In this document: piece after piece, positions 8,008 through 17,656 of the stretch | Position numbering within the stretch: the first letter of the stretch is position 1 | Layout: each line of letters begins with the position of its first letter | NCBI GenBank assembly: GCA_036375875.1 | Contig: DASVBK010000246.1 | Location: 1 to 48,997, forward strand | Origin: Prado023 sp036375875 | Lineage (GTDB): Bacteria; Actinomycetota; Actinomycetes; S36-B12; CAIYMF01 | Length of the DNA stretch: 48,997 nucleotides | Reading direction: 5' to 3' | Position numbers and translations under genes: made by a program | Notes under the pieces: generated by a model | What the model saw: the letters and a program-made list of their open reading frames with translations, nothing else | Database searches by the model: none | Told to the model about the DNA's origin: nothing

Positions 8008-8730
8008 ATGCCTGGCCAGGCCTCGTCGTCGCCCGTCGCAGCTGTCGCCCCAGGCCCGCGACGTGCTGCCGCAGGCTGGGCAACCGCGGTGCTCGTGCTC
8101 ACGTGGGGCACGTACCTGGCGGTGCGCCTGCTGCAGCCCGGGGTGCCGCTCGAGCGGGTGCTCAAGGGGCTGCTCATGCCCGCGCTGCTGGTCTGGGTGC
8201 TCGCCCGCGTCAGCGGCCCAGCCCCGAAGGGGCTCGTCCTGGGCCTCGTGCTGGCCACGGTCGGCGACATCGCCATCGACGTCAACTTCATCGCCGGCAT
8301 GCTCGGGTTCCTCGGGATGCAGCTGTGCTATATCGCGGGATTCGTGGGACTCGGCGCTGCTGGCGCGCTGCGCCGGCGGTGGCCGATCGCGTTGGCCTAC
8401 GCCGGGATCTGGGCGGGGGCCAACCTCGTGCTGGGGCCGGCGCTCGGAGACCTGAGACTGCCAGTGCTGGTCTACAGCCTCGCGATCTGCGTCATGGCCG
8501 CGCTGGGGTGCGGGGTGAACGCCACGGTGGGTCTCGGCGCCGCCCTGTTCCTGATCTCGGACGCGCTCATCGCGGTCGACCGGGCGGGCCTCGACCTGCC
8601 CCTCGGGTCGGCCCTGGTGATGCCGACGTACCTCGCGGGCCAGTACTGGATCGCCTCGGGCTGGGTACGCGCGCTTGCCACCGGGGGCCTCGGCGGGCGG
8701 GCCCGGGCCTCGGCACTTCCAGCAGCGTGA
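8008..8730 (+). CDS. YhhN (TMEM86) family membrane protein, putative lysoplasmalogenase
   Basis: A 240-residue, eight-helix-type membrane protein of the YhhN family. The family motifs are present: GDIAID followed by GMLGFLGMQLCYI in the middle, and ALFLISDALIAVDR near residues 175-190, whose conserved acidic residues are thought to form the active site. Characterised animal members (TMEM86B) hydrolyse the vinyl-ether bond of lysoplasmalogens; bacterial roles are poorly defined. ATG 8008 is preceded by GGGAGGAG seven bases upstream. It follows the MarR gene on the same strand after about 195 bases that hold the 17-base repeats, so co-transcription is uncertain. Confidence 0.82.
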   Translation: MPGQASSSPVAAVAPGPRRAAAGWATAVLVLTWGTYLAVRLLQPGVPLERVLKGLLMPALLVWVLARVSGPAPKGLVLGLVLATVGDIAIDVNFIAGMLGFLGMQLCYIAGFVGLGAAGALRRRWPIALAYAGIWAGANLVLGPALGDLRLPVLVYSLAICVMAALGCGVNATVGLGAALFLISDALIAVDRAGLDLPLGSALVMPTYLAGQYWIASGWVRALATGGLGGRARASALPAA

Positions 8731-8901
8731 GGAACTTCACAGCGGGCCCGGGTTCGGCCGTGGCCTGCGCTGGGCATCACTGGGTCACGGGCCGCTGGCC
8801 CCGGATGTACGAGGGGTGATCCGGGTCGAGCGGCCCGTCGCCGTCCCCGGGTACCGCCTCACCGACGCCGGGGCCTCACCGCCCGCCCCGACCGTGCCCC
8901 G

Positions 8902-9084
8902 TCAGGGCTTGGTCGCGATGCGCGACTCCCACCACGAGCGCTCCTCGAGGTGCAGGTCGTCACCGTCGAACTCCATGCAGCAGGAGCCGACGATGCCGTG
9001 GCACTCCTCGCACAGCCACGTCGTCCCGAAGCCGTAGCGCGCGTCGTCGGCATGGCAGCGCGCGCACCGATGGGCCATGTGCAT
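8902..9084 (-). CDS. Small zinc-ribbon protein of unknown function
   Basis: A 60-residue protein beginning MHMAHRCARCHADDARYG. It has two CxxC pairs (CARC and CEEC, 15 residues apart), followed by HGIVGSCCMEFDGDDLHLEE. The spacing fits a zinc ribbon. The start at 9084 is favoured by a perfect AGGAGG about ten bases upstream; a TTG at 9105 would lengthen it by seven residues. It stands alone on the minus strand between two plus-strand genes. It may be an adaptor or metal-binding regulator; nothing in the sequence shows its partner. The strong ribosome site and regular cysteine spacing make it a likely real gene. Confidence 0.72.
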   Translation of the reverse strand: MHMAHRCARCHADDARYGFGTTWLCEECHGIVGSCCMEFDGDDLHLEERSWWESRIATKP

Positions 9085-9260
9085 GCCAACCACCTCCTGA
9101 TCCAACGCCCAGCCCGATGGTGGCAGCCGGCGTGGGCACCGGCAAGGCCATGGCGGCCATCGCGCCCTGCGCGTGCACGAGACCGTCGGGCGCGTGGCAA
9201 CGCCGTCCCAGGTGGACCCGGGCTACCCTGCCGCCTGAGCAGCCGGCCCGGGGAGGGACG

Positions 9261-10223
9261 ATGACTGGAAGCAGGCACCGGAAGGGCCTGATCGTCGCGG
9301 CAGCGAGTGCCGCGGCGCTGGCAAGTGCCGTGGCTGCGGCACCGGGCATGGGCCTCGGGCAGGCACGGATCGAGCCTGCGGCCGCGCTGCCCGGCCGGTT
9401 CGCGCCGGCCGTCGCGCCAGCGCCCGCGTCCGAGCTGCCCGGCGGGGGGACCCGGGTCTTCGACGACAAGGTCTACGTCGCCCTCTACGGCCACCCGGGC
9501 GCTGCTGCCCTGGGCGTCCTGGGCGAGCAGGGCAGGGCCGCCACGATCGCGCGAGCGAAGCGGACGGCGGCCAAGTACGAGGGCCACACCGCCCGCACCG
9601 TCGTCCCTGCGCTGGAGGTCATCGCCACGATCGCCACGAAGGGTGCCGGGGCCGACGGCGACTACTCCAGCGAGACCAGCGTCGCGGCGCTGCGGCCGCT
9701 CGTCGACGCTGCCGGGGCGGCGGGGGTCTACGTCGTGCTGGACCTGCAGCCGGGTCGGTCGACGTTCCTGAGCCAGGCCAAGCGCTACCGGGACCTGCTC
9801 GAGCTGCCCCACGTCGGCCTGGCGCTGGACCCCGAGTGGCGGCTCAAGCCCGGGCAACGGCACCTGCGCCAGATCGGGTCGGTCTCGGCCGCCGAGATCA
9901 ATGACGTGATCGACTGGCTGGCCGGGGTGACCCGGGAGGCACGATCGCCGCAGAAGATGCTGCTGCTGCACCAGTTCCGGCCGTCGATGATCCGCAAGCG
10001 GAGCACCCTGGACCTCTCCCGCCCCGAGATCGCGGCAGTCGTGCAGATGGACGGCCTGGGCTCACAGGGCGCCAAGCGCGGGACGTGGGCCGCGATCCGC
10101 CGCAACGCGCCCGAGGGCCTGCGCTTCGGCTGGAAGAACTTCATCGACGAGGACAGGCCGATGCTCTCGCCGAGGGCCACCATGCGCGTCAGGCCGCAGC
10201 CGGTCTGGGTCTCGTACCAGTAG
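9261..10223 (+). CDS. Secreted protein of unknown function (conserved actinobacterial type)
   Basis: A 320-residue protein with an N-terminal export signal (MTGSRHRKGLIVAAASAAALASAVAAAP) and a low-complexity Ala/Pro spacer to about residue 70. The mature part contains YVALYGHPGAAALGVLGEQG, VVPALEVIATIA, GVYVVLDLQPGRSTFLSQA, LPHVGLALDPEWRL and MLLLHQFRPSMI. The alternation of short beta strands and acidic tips (LDLQP, LDPEW) suggests a TIM-barrel-like fold, perhaps a glycoside-acting protein, but I recognise no catalytic signature and give no function. ATG 9261 follows GGGAGGG. It is the last plus-strand gene before a convergent gene, with a hairpin region between. Confidence 0.75.
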   Translation: MTGSRHRKGLIVAAASAAALASAVAAAPGMGLGQARIEPAAALPGRFAPAVAPAPASELPGGGTRVFDDKVYVALYGHPGAAALGVLGEQGRAATIARAKRTAAKYEGHTARTVVPALEVIATIATKGAGADGDYSSETSVAALRPLVDAAGAAGVYVVLDLQPGRSTFLSQAKRYRDLLELPHVGLALDPEWRLKPGQRHLRQIGSVSAAEINDVIDWLAGVTREARSPQKMLLLHQFRPSMIRKRSTLDLSRPEIAAVVQMDGLGSQGAKRGTWAAIRRNAPEGLRFGWKNFIDEDRPMLSPRATMRVRPQPVWVSYQ

Positions 10224-10301
10224 GTCGCGGGGCCGTGCCCCGGCGCCAGCAGGGACGGGGCCGCCGGCACATGCCGATGGCCGCCGGCCCCGCCATCCGG
10301 C
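10224..10301. terminator. Bidirectional hairpin region between convergent genes
   Basis: A perfect six-base-pair hairpin, CGGGGC-CGT-GCCCCG (10228-10242), directly after the plus-strand stop, then a second G/C dyad (GGGGCC ... GGCCCC) before the convergent minus-strand stop. No T tract, as is common in high-GC actinomycetes. Position between two converging genes favours a terminator. Confidence 0.5.
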
Positions 10302-11867
<1,566 letters not shown>

Positions 11868-11955
11868 GGGTGGGAGTCTCTTCCATCGATCGTGGTGTGC
11901 GGTGGGTGGGGTGCGTGCGAGGAGGGCGGTCCGCTGGTCGCGGCAGATCGGGAGG

Positions 11956-13377
11956 TCAGGAGTCGAACCCCAGGCCCAGCCGGTCCAGGGTGCGCAGCCA
12001 GGCGTTGCGTCGGCCCTGGCGGTTGTCGGCGCGATCCAGCGACCACCGTGTGAGCGCCACCGCCGGCGAGCGCACGGGCTCGGGAGGGAACGGGATCGGC
12101 TTGCTGCGCACCATCTCGAGGCGCGTGCGCTCGGTCTGCCGCTCGGCGAGCAGGTCGAGCATCACCCTGGCGCCGTAGCGGGTGGCGGCCACCCCCAGGC
12201 CGGTGTAGCCCAGGCTGTAGGCGACGCGGCCGGCCATCGCCGTGCCCCAGAAGGCGCTGAACCGCGAGCACGTGTCGATCGCGCCACCCCACGCGTGGGT
12301 GAAGCGCAGGCCCTCGAGCTGCGGGAACGTGGTGAAGAAGTTCTCGGCGAGGACCGCGTAGGTGCGGTCGTCACGCTCGAGGTCGCGCCCGATCCGGCTG
12401 CCGTAGTGGTACACCGCCTCGAAGCCGCCCCACAGGATCCGGCCGTCCGCGGTGGGCCGGGTGTAGTGGAACTGGTTGTTCGAGTCCCCGACGCCGCCGC
12501 CGAAGCCCCAGCCGACGGACGCCCACTGCTCGCTGCTGAGCGGCTCCGTCATGAGCACGTAGTCGTAGACGGGGATCACGTAGGGCCGCACGCGGCGCAG
12601 CAGGTTGGGGAAGGCGCTCGTGCCCAGGGCGGCCTGCCGGGCGTGCACCGATCCGTGCTCGGTGCGGACCTGCACGCCGTGCTCCGTGCGCTCGATGCCC
12701 AGCGCGGCGGAGTGCTCGTGGATCCGCACGCCCCGGCTGCGGGCGACCCGGGCCAGCTCCCAGCTCAGCCGCGCGGGATCGACCAGGGCGACCCCGGTGC
12801 GGTCGTACAGCCCAGCGCGGTAGAGCGGCGAGTCGACCATCCGCCGGGTCGCGGCGCCGTCGAGCAGCTCCAGCTTCTCGCCGTGCTCGGCGGCCGTGGC
12901 CGCCAGGGTGGCGAACTCGGCCACCTGGTAGTCCTCGGTGGCCACGTCCAGCTCGCCGGTGCGGCTCCAGTCCACCTGCAGGCCCAGCTGCAGGATCGTC
13001 GCCTCGAGCTCGTCGAGGTTCTCGTGACCCTGGCGCAGCAGCTCGGGGAGCTCGTTGGGCCAGCGCGACAGGCCGTTGCCGAAGCCGTGGGTGATCGACG
13101 CGGCCACGAACCCGCCATTGCGCCCGGACGCCCCCTCGGCGACCCGGTCGGCCTCGAGGATGACGACGTCCAGGCCGGGGCGTTCGTCGGTGGCCAGCAG
13201 GGCCGTCCACAGGCCCGTGAAGCCGCCCCCGACGATCACGAGGTCGGCACTCGTCGGCCCCACCAGGGCAGGCTGCGGATCCGGCCGCTCTGGACGGTCC
13301 AGCCAGTAGGGCGCGTGCGCGACCTCGCGCAGCGAGGCTCTCGACGAGGTCCTGATACGGGTACGCGAATACGGCAT
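11956..13377 (-). CDS. FAD-dependent oxidoreductase, DAO family (PuuB-like)
   Basis: A 473-residue DAO-family flavoprotein. ADLVIVGGGFTGLWTALLA (about residues 44-62) is the FAD-binding Rossmann motif, followed by the family's VILEADRVAEGASGRNGGF. FAD-contacting and substrate regions such as GGVGDSNNQFHYTRP and the late GYTGLGVAATRYGA are intact. Relatives oxidise amines or gamma-glutamyl-amines (PuuB oxidises gamma-glutamylputrescine), giving aldehyde, ammonia and hydrogen peroxide. No PuuA-type ligase is coded in the window, so a free amine substrate is as likely. Start chosen at ATG 13377, whose ribosome site is weak. A second, different DAO protein is coded at 28641-30023. Confidence 0.85.
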   Translation of the reverse strand: MPYSRTRIRTSSRASLREVAHAPYWLDRPERPDPQPALVGPTSADLVIVGGGFTGLWTALLATDERPGLDVVILEADRVAEGASGRNGGFVAASITHGFGNGLSRWPNELPELLRQGHENLDELEATILQLGLQVDWSRTGELDVATEDYQVAEFATLAATAAEHGEKLELLDGAATRRMVDSPLYRAGLYDRTGVALVDPARLSWELARVARSRGVRIHEHSAALGIERTEHGVQVRTEHGSVHARQAALGTSAFPNLLRRVRPYVIPVYDYVLMTEPLSSEQWASVGWGFGGGVGDSNNQFHYTRPTADGRILWGGFEAVYHYGSRIGRDLERDDRTYAVLAENFFTTFPQLEGLRFTHAWGGAIDTCSRFSAFWGTAMAGRVAYSLGYTGLGVAATRYGARVMLDLLAERQTERTRLEMVRSKPIPFPPEPVRSPAVALTRWSLDRADNRQGRRNAWLRTLDRLGLGFDS

Positions 13378-13635
13378 CGGAGTATCGCTGCTCCAGGTCA
13401 GCCGCCCCGGGTCCTCCGGACGATACGGCCGCGCGGTCGGTGGGTCGGCGCCCACGCGCTGGACCGCGTCGCCCGTATGGTAGCCGGCGCACCGGGTCCT
13501 CGCACGCAGGTCCGCGCCCCGATTCGTGCCACCGGCTAGAGTGGCCGGGAGCCTCGCGCCGGCGATCGGTCGCCGGGCCTCCGCCGCTGGCCCTGGCCGG
13601 CCGGGTATCCAGACGCAGCACGCCAGGAGGTGGCG

Positions 13636-15372
13636 ATGGCCGAGCCCAGCATCGGCTCGCCGCTGTCGATGCACGACCCCCGCCAGGTGGGGCCCTGGCA
13701 GATCCACTCCCGGCTGGGCGCTGGCGGCATGGGCGTGGTCTTCTACGCGACCTCCGCGGGCCGGGCCGCCGCGATCAAGGTCATCCGTCCGGGCCTGCTC
13801 GACGCCCCGGCGACCCGGGATCGGTTCCGCCGCGAGGTGGGCATCCTGCGCGCGGTCCGCGACGTGCACATCTGCCACTACGTCGACGCGGACCTGGAGT
13901 CCGAGCCCGCGTGGCTCGCGCTGGAGTACCTCAGCGGGCCAGTGCTGCGCGACGAGGTGCAGTCGAACGGTCCGTTGGCCGACGAGGACTGGTGGGAGCT
14001 CGCGCGCGGCCTGGCGCAGGCGCTGGCGGTGCTCGAGCTGCACCGGGTCACGCACCGCGACCTCAAGCCCGGCAACGTGATCCTCAACGAGCGTGGGCCG
14101 GTGCTCATCGACTTCGGCATCGCGCATCCGGAGGACGCGACCTCGCTGACCGCAACTGGACTCGTGACGGGCAGCCCCGCGTGGCTCTCCCCCGAGCAGG
14201 CGAACCTCGACCCCACCGGCCCGGCCACGGACATCTTCACGCTGGGCTCGCTGCTGGCGTTCGCGGCGACCGGCCGGCCACCGTTCGGCGAGGGCGCCTC
14301 GGTCGCCGTGCTCATGTCCATCATCAAGCGCGACCCTGACCTGGTGGGCATCGATCCGGTCCGCACGGCCCTGCTGGGGCGGATGCTGCAGAAGGATCCG
14401 GCGCTGCGGCCCAGCGCCCGGCAGGTGCTCGACCTGGCCCGCGTCGGCGAGGCCGGGCAGGACATCCGACCCATGCTCGCCGCGCTGGGAGGCACTGAGG
14501 TGGGCGGGGTGGCAGGTGCTTCCAGCCCCGATGCCCTCGACCGCACCCGCGTCGACCAAGCTGTGCCGAGTGAGGGACCCGGAAGCCCGGGGCCGATCCG
14601 GTCGGGGCCCGGCGCGTCCGAGCCGGGGGCGACGATGCCCGGCGGCGCAGGGGCTGCGCCAGCGACCGATGGACCCCACGCGGCACCGCCGCCGGCCGAT
14701 GAGGCCGAGTCCTGGTCCGTGGCGCCAAGCCCCACAGACTCCGGATCGAGCACGCAGCCCGACGCGGCGCCCCCGGATCTCGTGCAGGCACCGGCCGCCG
14801 GCGCCGCCGGTGCGGCGCCCTGGCCGGCCCCGACACAGCCGGCACCCGTCCCGCACCTGGTGTCGACACCACCGCCCATGACGCCTGGTGCGCGGACCGT
14901 GCGCCCACGCAGCGCGCCACCCGCTCGGCGCTCCGGAGGGCGGCGATGGCTGTGGGCCCTCCTGGTCGTCGCCCTGCTGGCGCTGGTTGGTTGGTGGGCG
15001 GTGACCTCCCTGGGTGGCACCGGGGCCCCGGGCGAAGGTGACTCGGGATCGTCCACCACTGGCCCACCCTCGAGCGGCGACGCACCGCCCGCACCGAGCT
15101 CGGACCAGCTCCGCAGCGGCGACTGGCTGCTGGAGTCCTACCGGCTGGACAACACCGCCGACGGCCTGGTCGTCTCGGGCACCGTGCGCAACCGCGGGAC
15201 GTCCACCGCCTCCGCGAATCTCACCGTCTGGGTGTACGTGGGTGGCACCTCCTTGGGCTCCGTGACCGGCGAGGTCAGCGACGTGGCCGCCGGAGCGGCG
15301 GTGCCCGTCACCCTGCGCGGGGACGCCATCTGGAAGCCCGGGCAGAAGGTCGTGCTGCTCGAAGCCCGCTGA
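13636..15372 (+). CDS. Membrane-anchored serine/threonine protein kinase without PASTA repeats
   Basis: A 578-residue Hanks-type kinase. The glycine loop LGAGGMGVV, ATP-anchoring Lys48 (AAIKVI), catalytic HRDLKPGNV (Asp142) and metal-binding DFG (Asp159) are all present, so it should be active. The kinase domain ends near residue 275; a Pro/Ala-rich linker of about 160 residues follows, then one membrane helix (about 438-460, WLWALLVVALLALVGWWAV) and an outside domain of about 85 residues, a beta-sandwich-like segment (LLESYRLDNTADGLVVSGTVRN) resembling FxLYD-type domains rather than PASTA. ATG 13636 has AGGAGG five bases upstream; the in-frame GTG at 13630 is part of that site. A possible -10 box TAGAGT is at 13536-13541. 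The signal is unknown. Confidence 0.9.
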   Translation: MAEPSIGSPLSMHDPRQVGPWQIHSRLGAGGMGVVFYATSAGRAAAIKVIRPGLLDAPATRDRFRREVGILRAVRDVHICHYVDADLESEPAWLALEYLSGPVLRDEVQSNGPLADEDWWELARGLAQALAVLELHRVTHRDLKPGNVILNERGPVLIDFGIAHPEDATSLTATGLVTGSPAWLSPEQANLDPTGPATDIFTLGSLLAFAATGRPPFGEGASVAVLMSIIKRDPDLVGIDPVRTALLGRMLQKDPALRPSARQVLDLARVGEAGQDIRPMLAALGGTEVGGVAGASSPDALDRTRVDQAVPSEGPGSPGPIRSGPGASEPGATMPGGAGAAPATDGPHAAPPPADEAESWSVAPSPTDSGSSTQPDAAPPDLVQAPAAGAAGAAPWPAPTQPAPVPHLVSTPPPMTPGARTVRPRSAPPARRSGGRRWLWALLVVALLALVGWWAVTSLGGTGAPGEGDSGSSTTGPPSSGDAPPAPSSDQLRSGDWLLESYRLDNTADGLVVSGTVRNRGTSTASANLTVWVYVGGTSLGSVTGEVSDVAAGAAVPVTLRGDAIWKPGQKVVLLEAR

Positions 15373-15726
15373 CTGCCGCGTGAGGCGGCCTCGGCGTCTG
15401 CGCCGCGCCTCGGCTGCCCAGCGGAGACCCGATGCTGGGCCAGCCCACTGCCGGACTCCCGGGCACCGCGGCCGCTCCGGGGACCTGTTCGTGCGCCAGG
15501 CGCCCCGGAGATGCTCCCCGCGCCCACGGATGATGCCGGACGATGCTCCCGGTACCGCAGGATGCTCCCGTCAGGACGGGAGCATCTGCACGTGACGGGA
15601 GCGACGCGCTGGCCCAGTGGGTCGCTCCCTCGCCGAGTCGGTCGGGCCCGCACCCGCCGGACGCCGAGGAGGAGCTGGTACTCGCCCGGCACGACCCGGC
15701 AGGCAGCGGCGGGCCACCGCCGACGC
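15373..15726. terminator. Intergenic region with two perfect hairpins between convergent genes
   Basis: This 354-base gap lies between the kinase gene (+) and potC (-). GATGCTCCCGT (15561-15571) pairs perfectly with 15576-15586 around a four-base loop. Eleven bases on, GGGAGCGAC (15597-15605) pairs with GTCGCTCCC (15621-15629), with an inner CTGG/CCAG stem. The two hairpins should end transcription in both directions. GATGCTCCC also occurs twice more upstream (15510-15518, 15542-15550). I see no gene in the gap. Confidence 0.7.
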
Positions 15727-16734
15727 TCAGCTGGGCCGGCGCGCGAGTTCCTCGGCTGCCACGGGGGCGGTGCCGGCCGCGCCGGACGCGACAGATCCGG
15801 TACCGCGGGCCACGACGCGACGGCGCCGCGCGCCGAGCACCTGCGCGAGCAGCACGATCGCCAGCGCCCCGAAGAACATGATCGAGGCGATCACGTTGAC
15901 CTGCGGCGGGATGCCGCGCTGCGCCGCGCCCCAGATGTACATCGGGAACGTGACCGTGGAGCCGGAGTTGAAGTTCGTGATGATGAAGTCGTCGAAGGAC
16001 AGCGAGAACGCCAGCAGTGCGGCACCCATGATGCCTGGGGCGACCAGCGGCAGCGTGACGTAGCGGAACGTCGCCTTCTCGTCGGCGTAGAGGTCCATCG
16101 CGGCCTGCTCCAGCCGCGGGTCGAGCCCGGCCAGCCGCGCCTTGACCGTGACCACCACGAACGAGATCACGAACATGATGTGCGCGATCAGGATCGTCCA
16201 GAAGCCCAGCGGCATCTGCCAGTTGCCCCAGTACATGTTGAGGAACAGCGCCAGCAGCGAGGAGCCCAGGACGACCTCGGGCGTGGCCATCGGCAGGAAG
16301 ATCAACAGGTTCGTCGAGGCGCGCCCACGGAACCGGTGGCGCACCAGCGCGAAGGAGATCATCGTGCCCAGGATCGTGCCCACGATGGTCGCCACCAGGG
16401 CGATGCTCACGCTCACTCCCACCGAGCGGCAGATCGTGGGGTCCTTGCAGATGTTGGTCCAGGCGTCGAGCGAGAACTCGTTCCATCGCGTGTTCTGCCG
16501 GCCCGCCGGGTCGTTGAAGGAGAAGAGCACGACGACGGCGACGGGCAGGAACATGTACACCAGCGCCAGAGCGGAGTAGAGCGCCAGGGTGTGCTCCCGA
16601 ACCCAGCGCACGCTGCGCTGCACGCCGGACTCCCGCGCCGGGGGCGCGGCGAGCAGGGCTGGGTCCAGCGTCGTGCTGGCCAGGCGGGGCTCTCGCGGCC
16701 CCGGGACCACCGGGGTCGAGGTCGGGTCGGCCAT
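15727..16734 (-). CDS. potC: Polyamine-type ABC transporter permease (PotC-like)
   Basis: A 335-residue inner-membrane permease with about six helices. It has the PotC/PotB-type cytoplasmic loop that touches the ATPase (EQAAMDLYADEKATFRYVTLPLVAPGI). The first helix region ALVYMFLPVAVVVLFSFN is typical of PotC. The N-terminus carries an unusually long Pro/Ala-rich cytoplasmic tail of about 45 residues, and the C-terminus a basic/Ala tail. The ATG overlaps the potB stop (TGATG). It is the last gene of the aldehyde dehydrogenase-potD-potA-potB-potC operon, ended by the two hairpins at 15561-15629. Substrate is taken as putrescine or another diamine from family and context. Confidence 0.88.
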   Translation of the reverse strand: MADPTSTPVVPGPREPRLASTTLDPALLAAPPARESGVQRSVRWVREHTLALYSALALVYMFLPVAVVVLFSFNDPAGRQNTRWNEFSLDAWTNICKDPTICRSVGVSVSIALVATIVGTILGTMISFALVRHRFRGRASTNLLIFLPMATPEVVLGSSLLALFLNMYWGNWQMPLGFWTILIAHIMFVISFVVVTVKARLAGLDPRLEQAAMDLYADEKATFRYVTLPLVAPGIMGAALLAFSLSFDDFIITNFNSGSTVTFPMYIWGAAQRGIPPQVNVIASIMFFGALAIVLLAQVLGARRRRVVARGTGSVASGAAGTAPVAAEELARRPS

Positions 16735-17654
16735 CAGAGCAGGTCCTCCGTCCCGGCGCGCCGGACGTAGATCGTGACGAGGATCAGGATCGTCGCCATG
16801 AGCAGGAAGCTCAGCGCCGAGGCGATCGGGTAGTCGCGCACGATGATGAACTGGCTGTCGATGACCGAGCCGATCATCCGATCGTTCGTGGAACCCAGGA
16901 GCCTGGCGTTGATGTAGTCGCCCGCCGCGGGGATGAAGGTGAGCAGCGTGCCTGCGACGACGCCTGGCATGGACAGCGGCCAGATGACCTTGCGGAACGT
17001 CGTGAGGGGCTTGGCGTACAGATCCGCGCCTGCCTCCGCGAGCCGTGGGTCGATCTTGTCCAGCGACGCATAGAGCGGCAGGATCATGAACGGCAGGAAG
17101 TTGTACGTGATGCCCGTGACCACGGCCAGCGGCGTGTTGAGCACACGGTCCTGCGGCAGGAGGTTCAGCGCGTTGAGCAGGTCGACGACGAATCCCTCGT
17201 CGGCCAGGATCGTCCGCCACGCGTAGGTGCGGATCAGGAACGAGGCGAAGAACGGCGCCACCACCAGCACGAGCAGCAGCGCCTTCCACCGCCCGGCCTT
17301 GAACGCGATGAAGTACGCCAGCGGGTAGGCGATCGCCAGCGCCAGCAGGGTTGCCAGCCCGGCGAAGACGAATGAGCGCACGTACTGCTCGCCGTACCGG
17401 CTCAACGCCTCGGAGTAGTTGGAGAAGTCCCAGTTGAAGTAGTAGCCGTCGTCGGGGTTGTCACTCACCGGTGACTGCAGCGAGGTCGCGAAGAGCGAGA
17501 CCAGCGGCACGACGAAGAAGACCGTGAGCCACAGCATGCCGGGCAGCAGCAGCCAGTACGGCACCGCCCGCCCCCTGGTCAGCCCCGGGGCTGGGGCGGC
17601 AGGGGTTGGCACGCCGGCGACATCGATCGCGGGGCTCGACGCTGGGATCTGCAT
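16734..17654 (-). CDS. potB: Polyamine-type ABC transporter permease (PotB-like)
   Basis: A 306-residue permease with about six membrane helices, the RTYAWRTILADEGF segment after the third helix that is typical of PotB/PotH, and the ATPase-contact loop LAEAGADLYAKPLTTFRKVIWPLSMPGV. It forms the channel with PotC. The ATG begins two bases after the potA stop, and its own stop overlaps the potC start, so the three genes are translationally coupled. A Pro/Ala-rich N-terminal tail of about 30 residues precedes the first helix. Confidence 0.9.
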   Translation of the reverse strand: MQIPASSPAIDVAGVPTPAAPAPGLTRGRAVPYWLLLPGMLWLTVFFVVPLVSLFATSLQSPVSDNPDDGYYFNWDFSNYSEALSRYGEQYVRSFVFAGLATLLALAIAYPLAYFIAFKAGRWKALLLVLVVAPFFASFLIRTYAWRTILADEGFVVDLLNALNLLPQDRVLNTPLAVVTGITYNFLPFMILPLYASLDKIDPRLAEAGADLYAKPLTTFRKVIWPLSMPGVVAGTLLTFIPAAGDYINARLLGSTNDRMIGSVIDSQFIIVRDYPIASALSFLLMATILILVTIYVRRAGTEDLL

Positions 17655-17656
17655 GA

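Noticed and set aside
13378..14856. A long N-terminal extension of the DAO oxidoreductase through the kinase gene
   Set aside because: The extension is antisense to the kinase domain; FAD-binding begins normally after the ATG at 13377.
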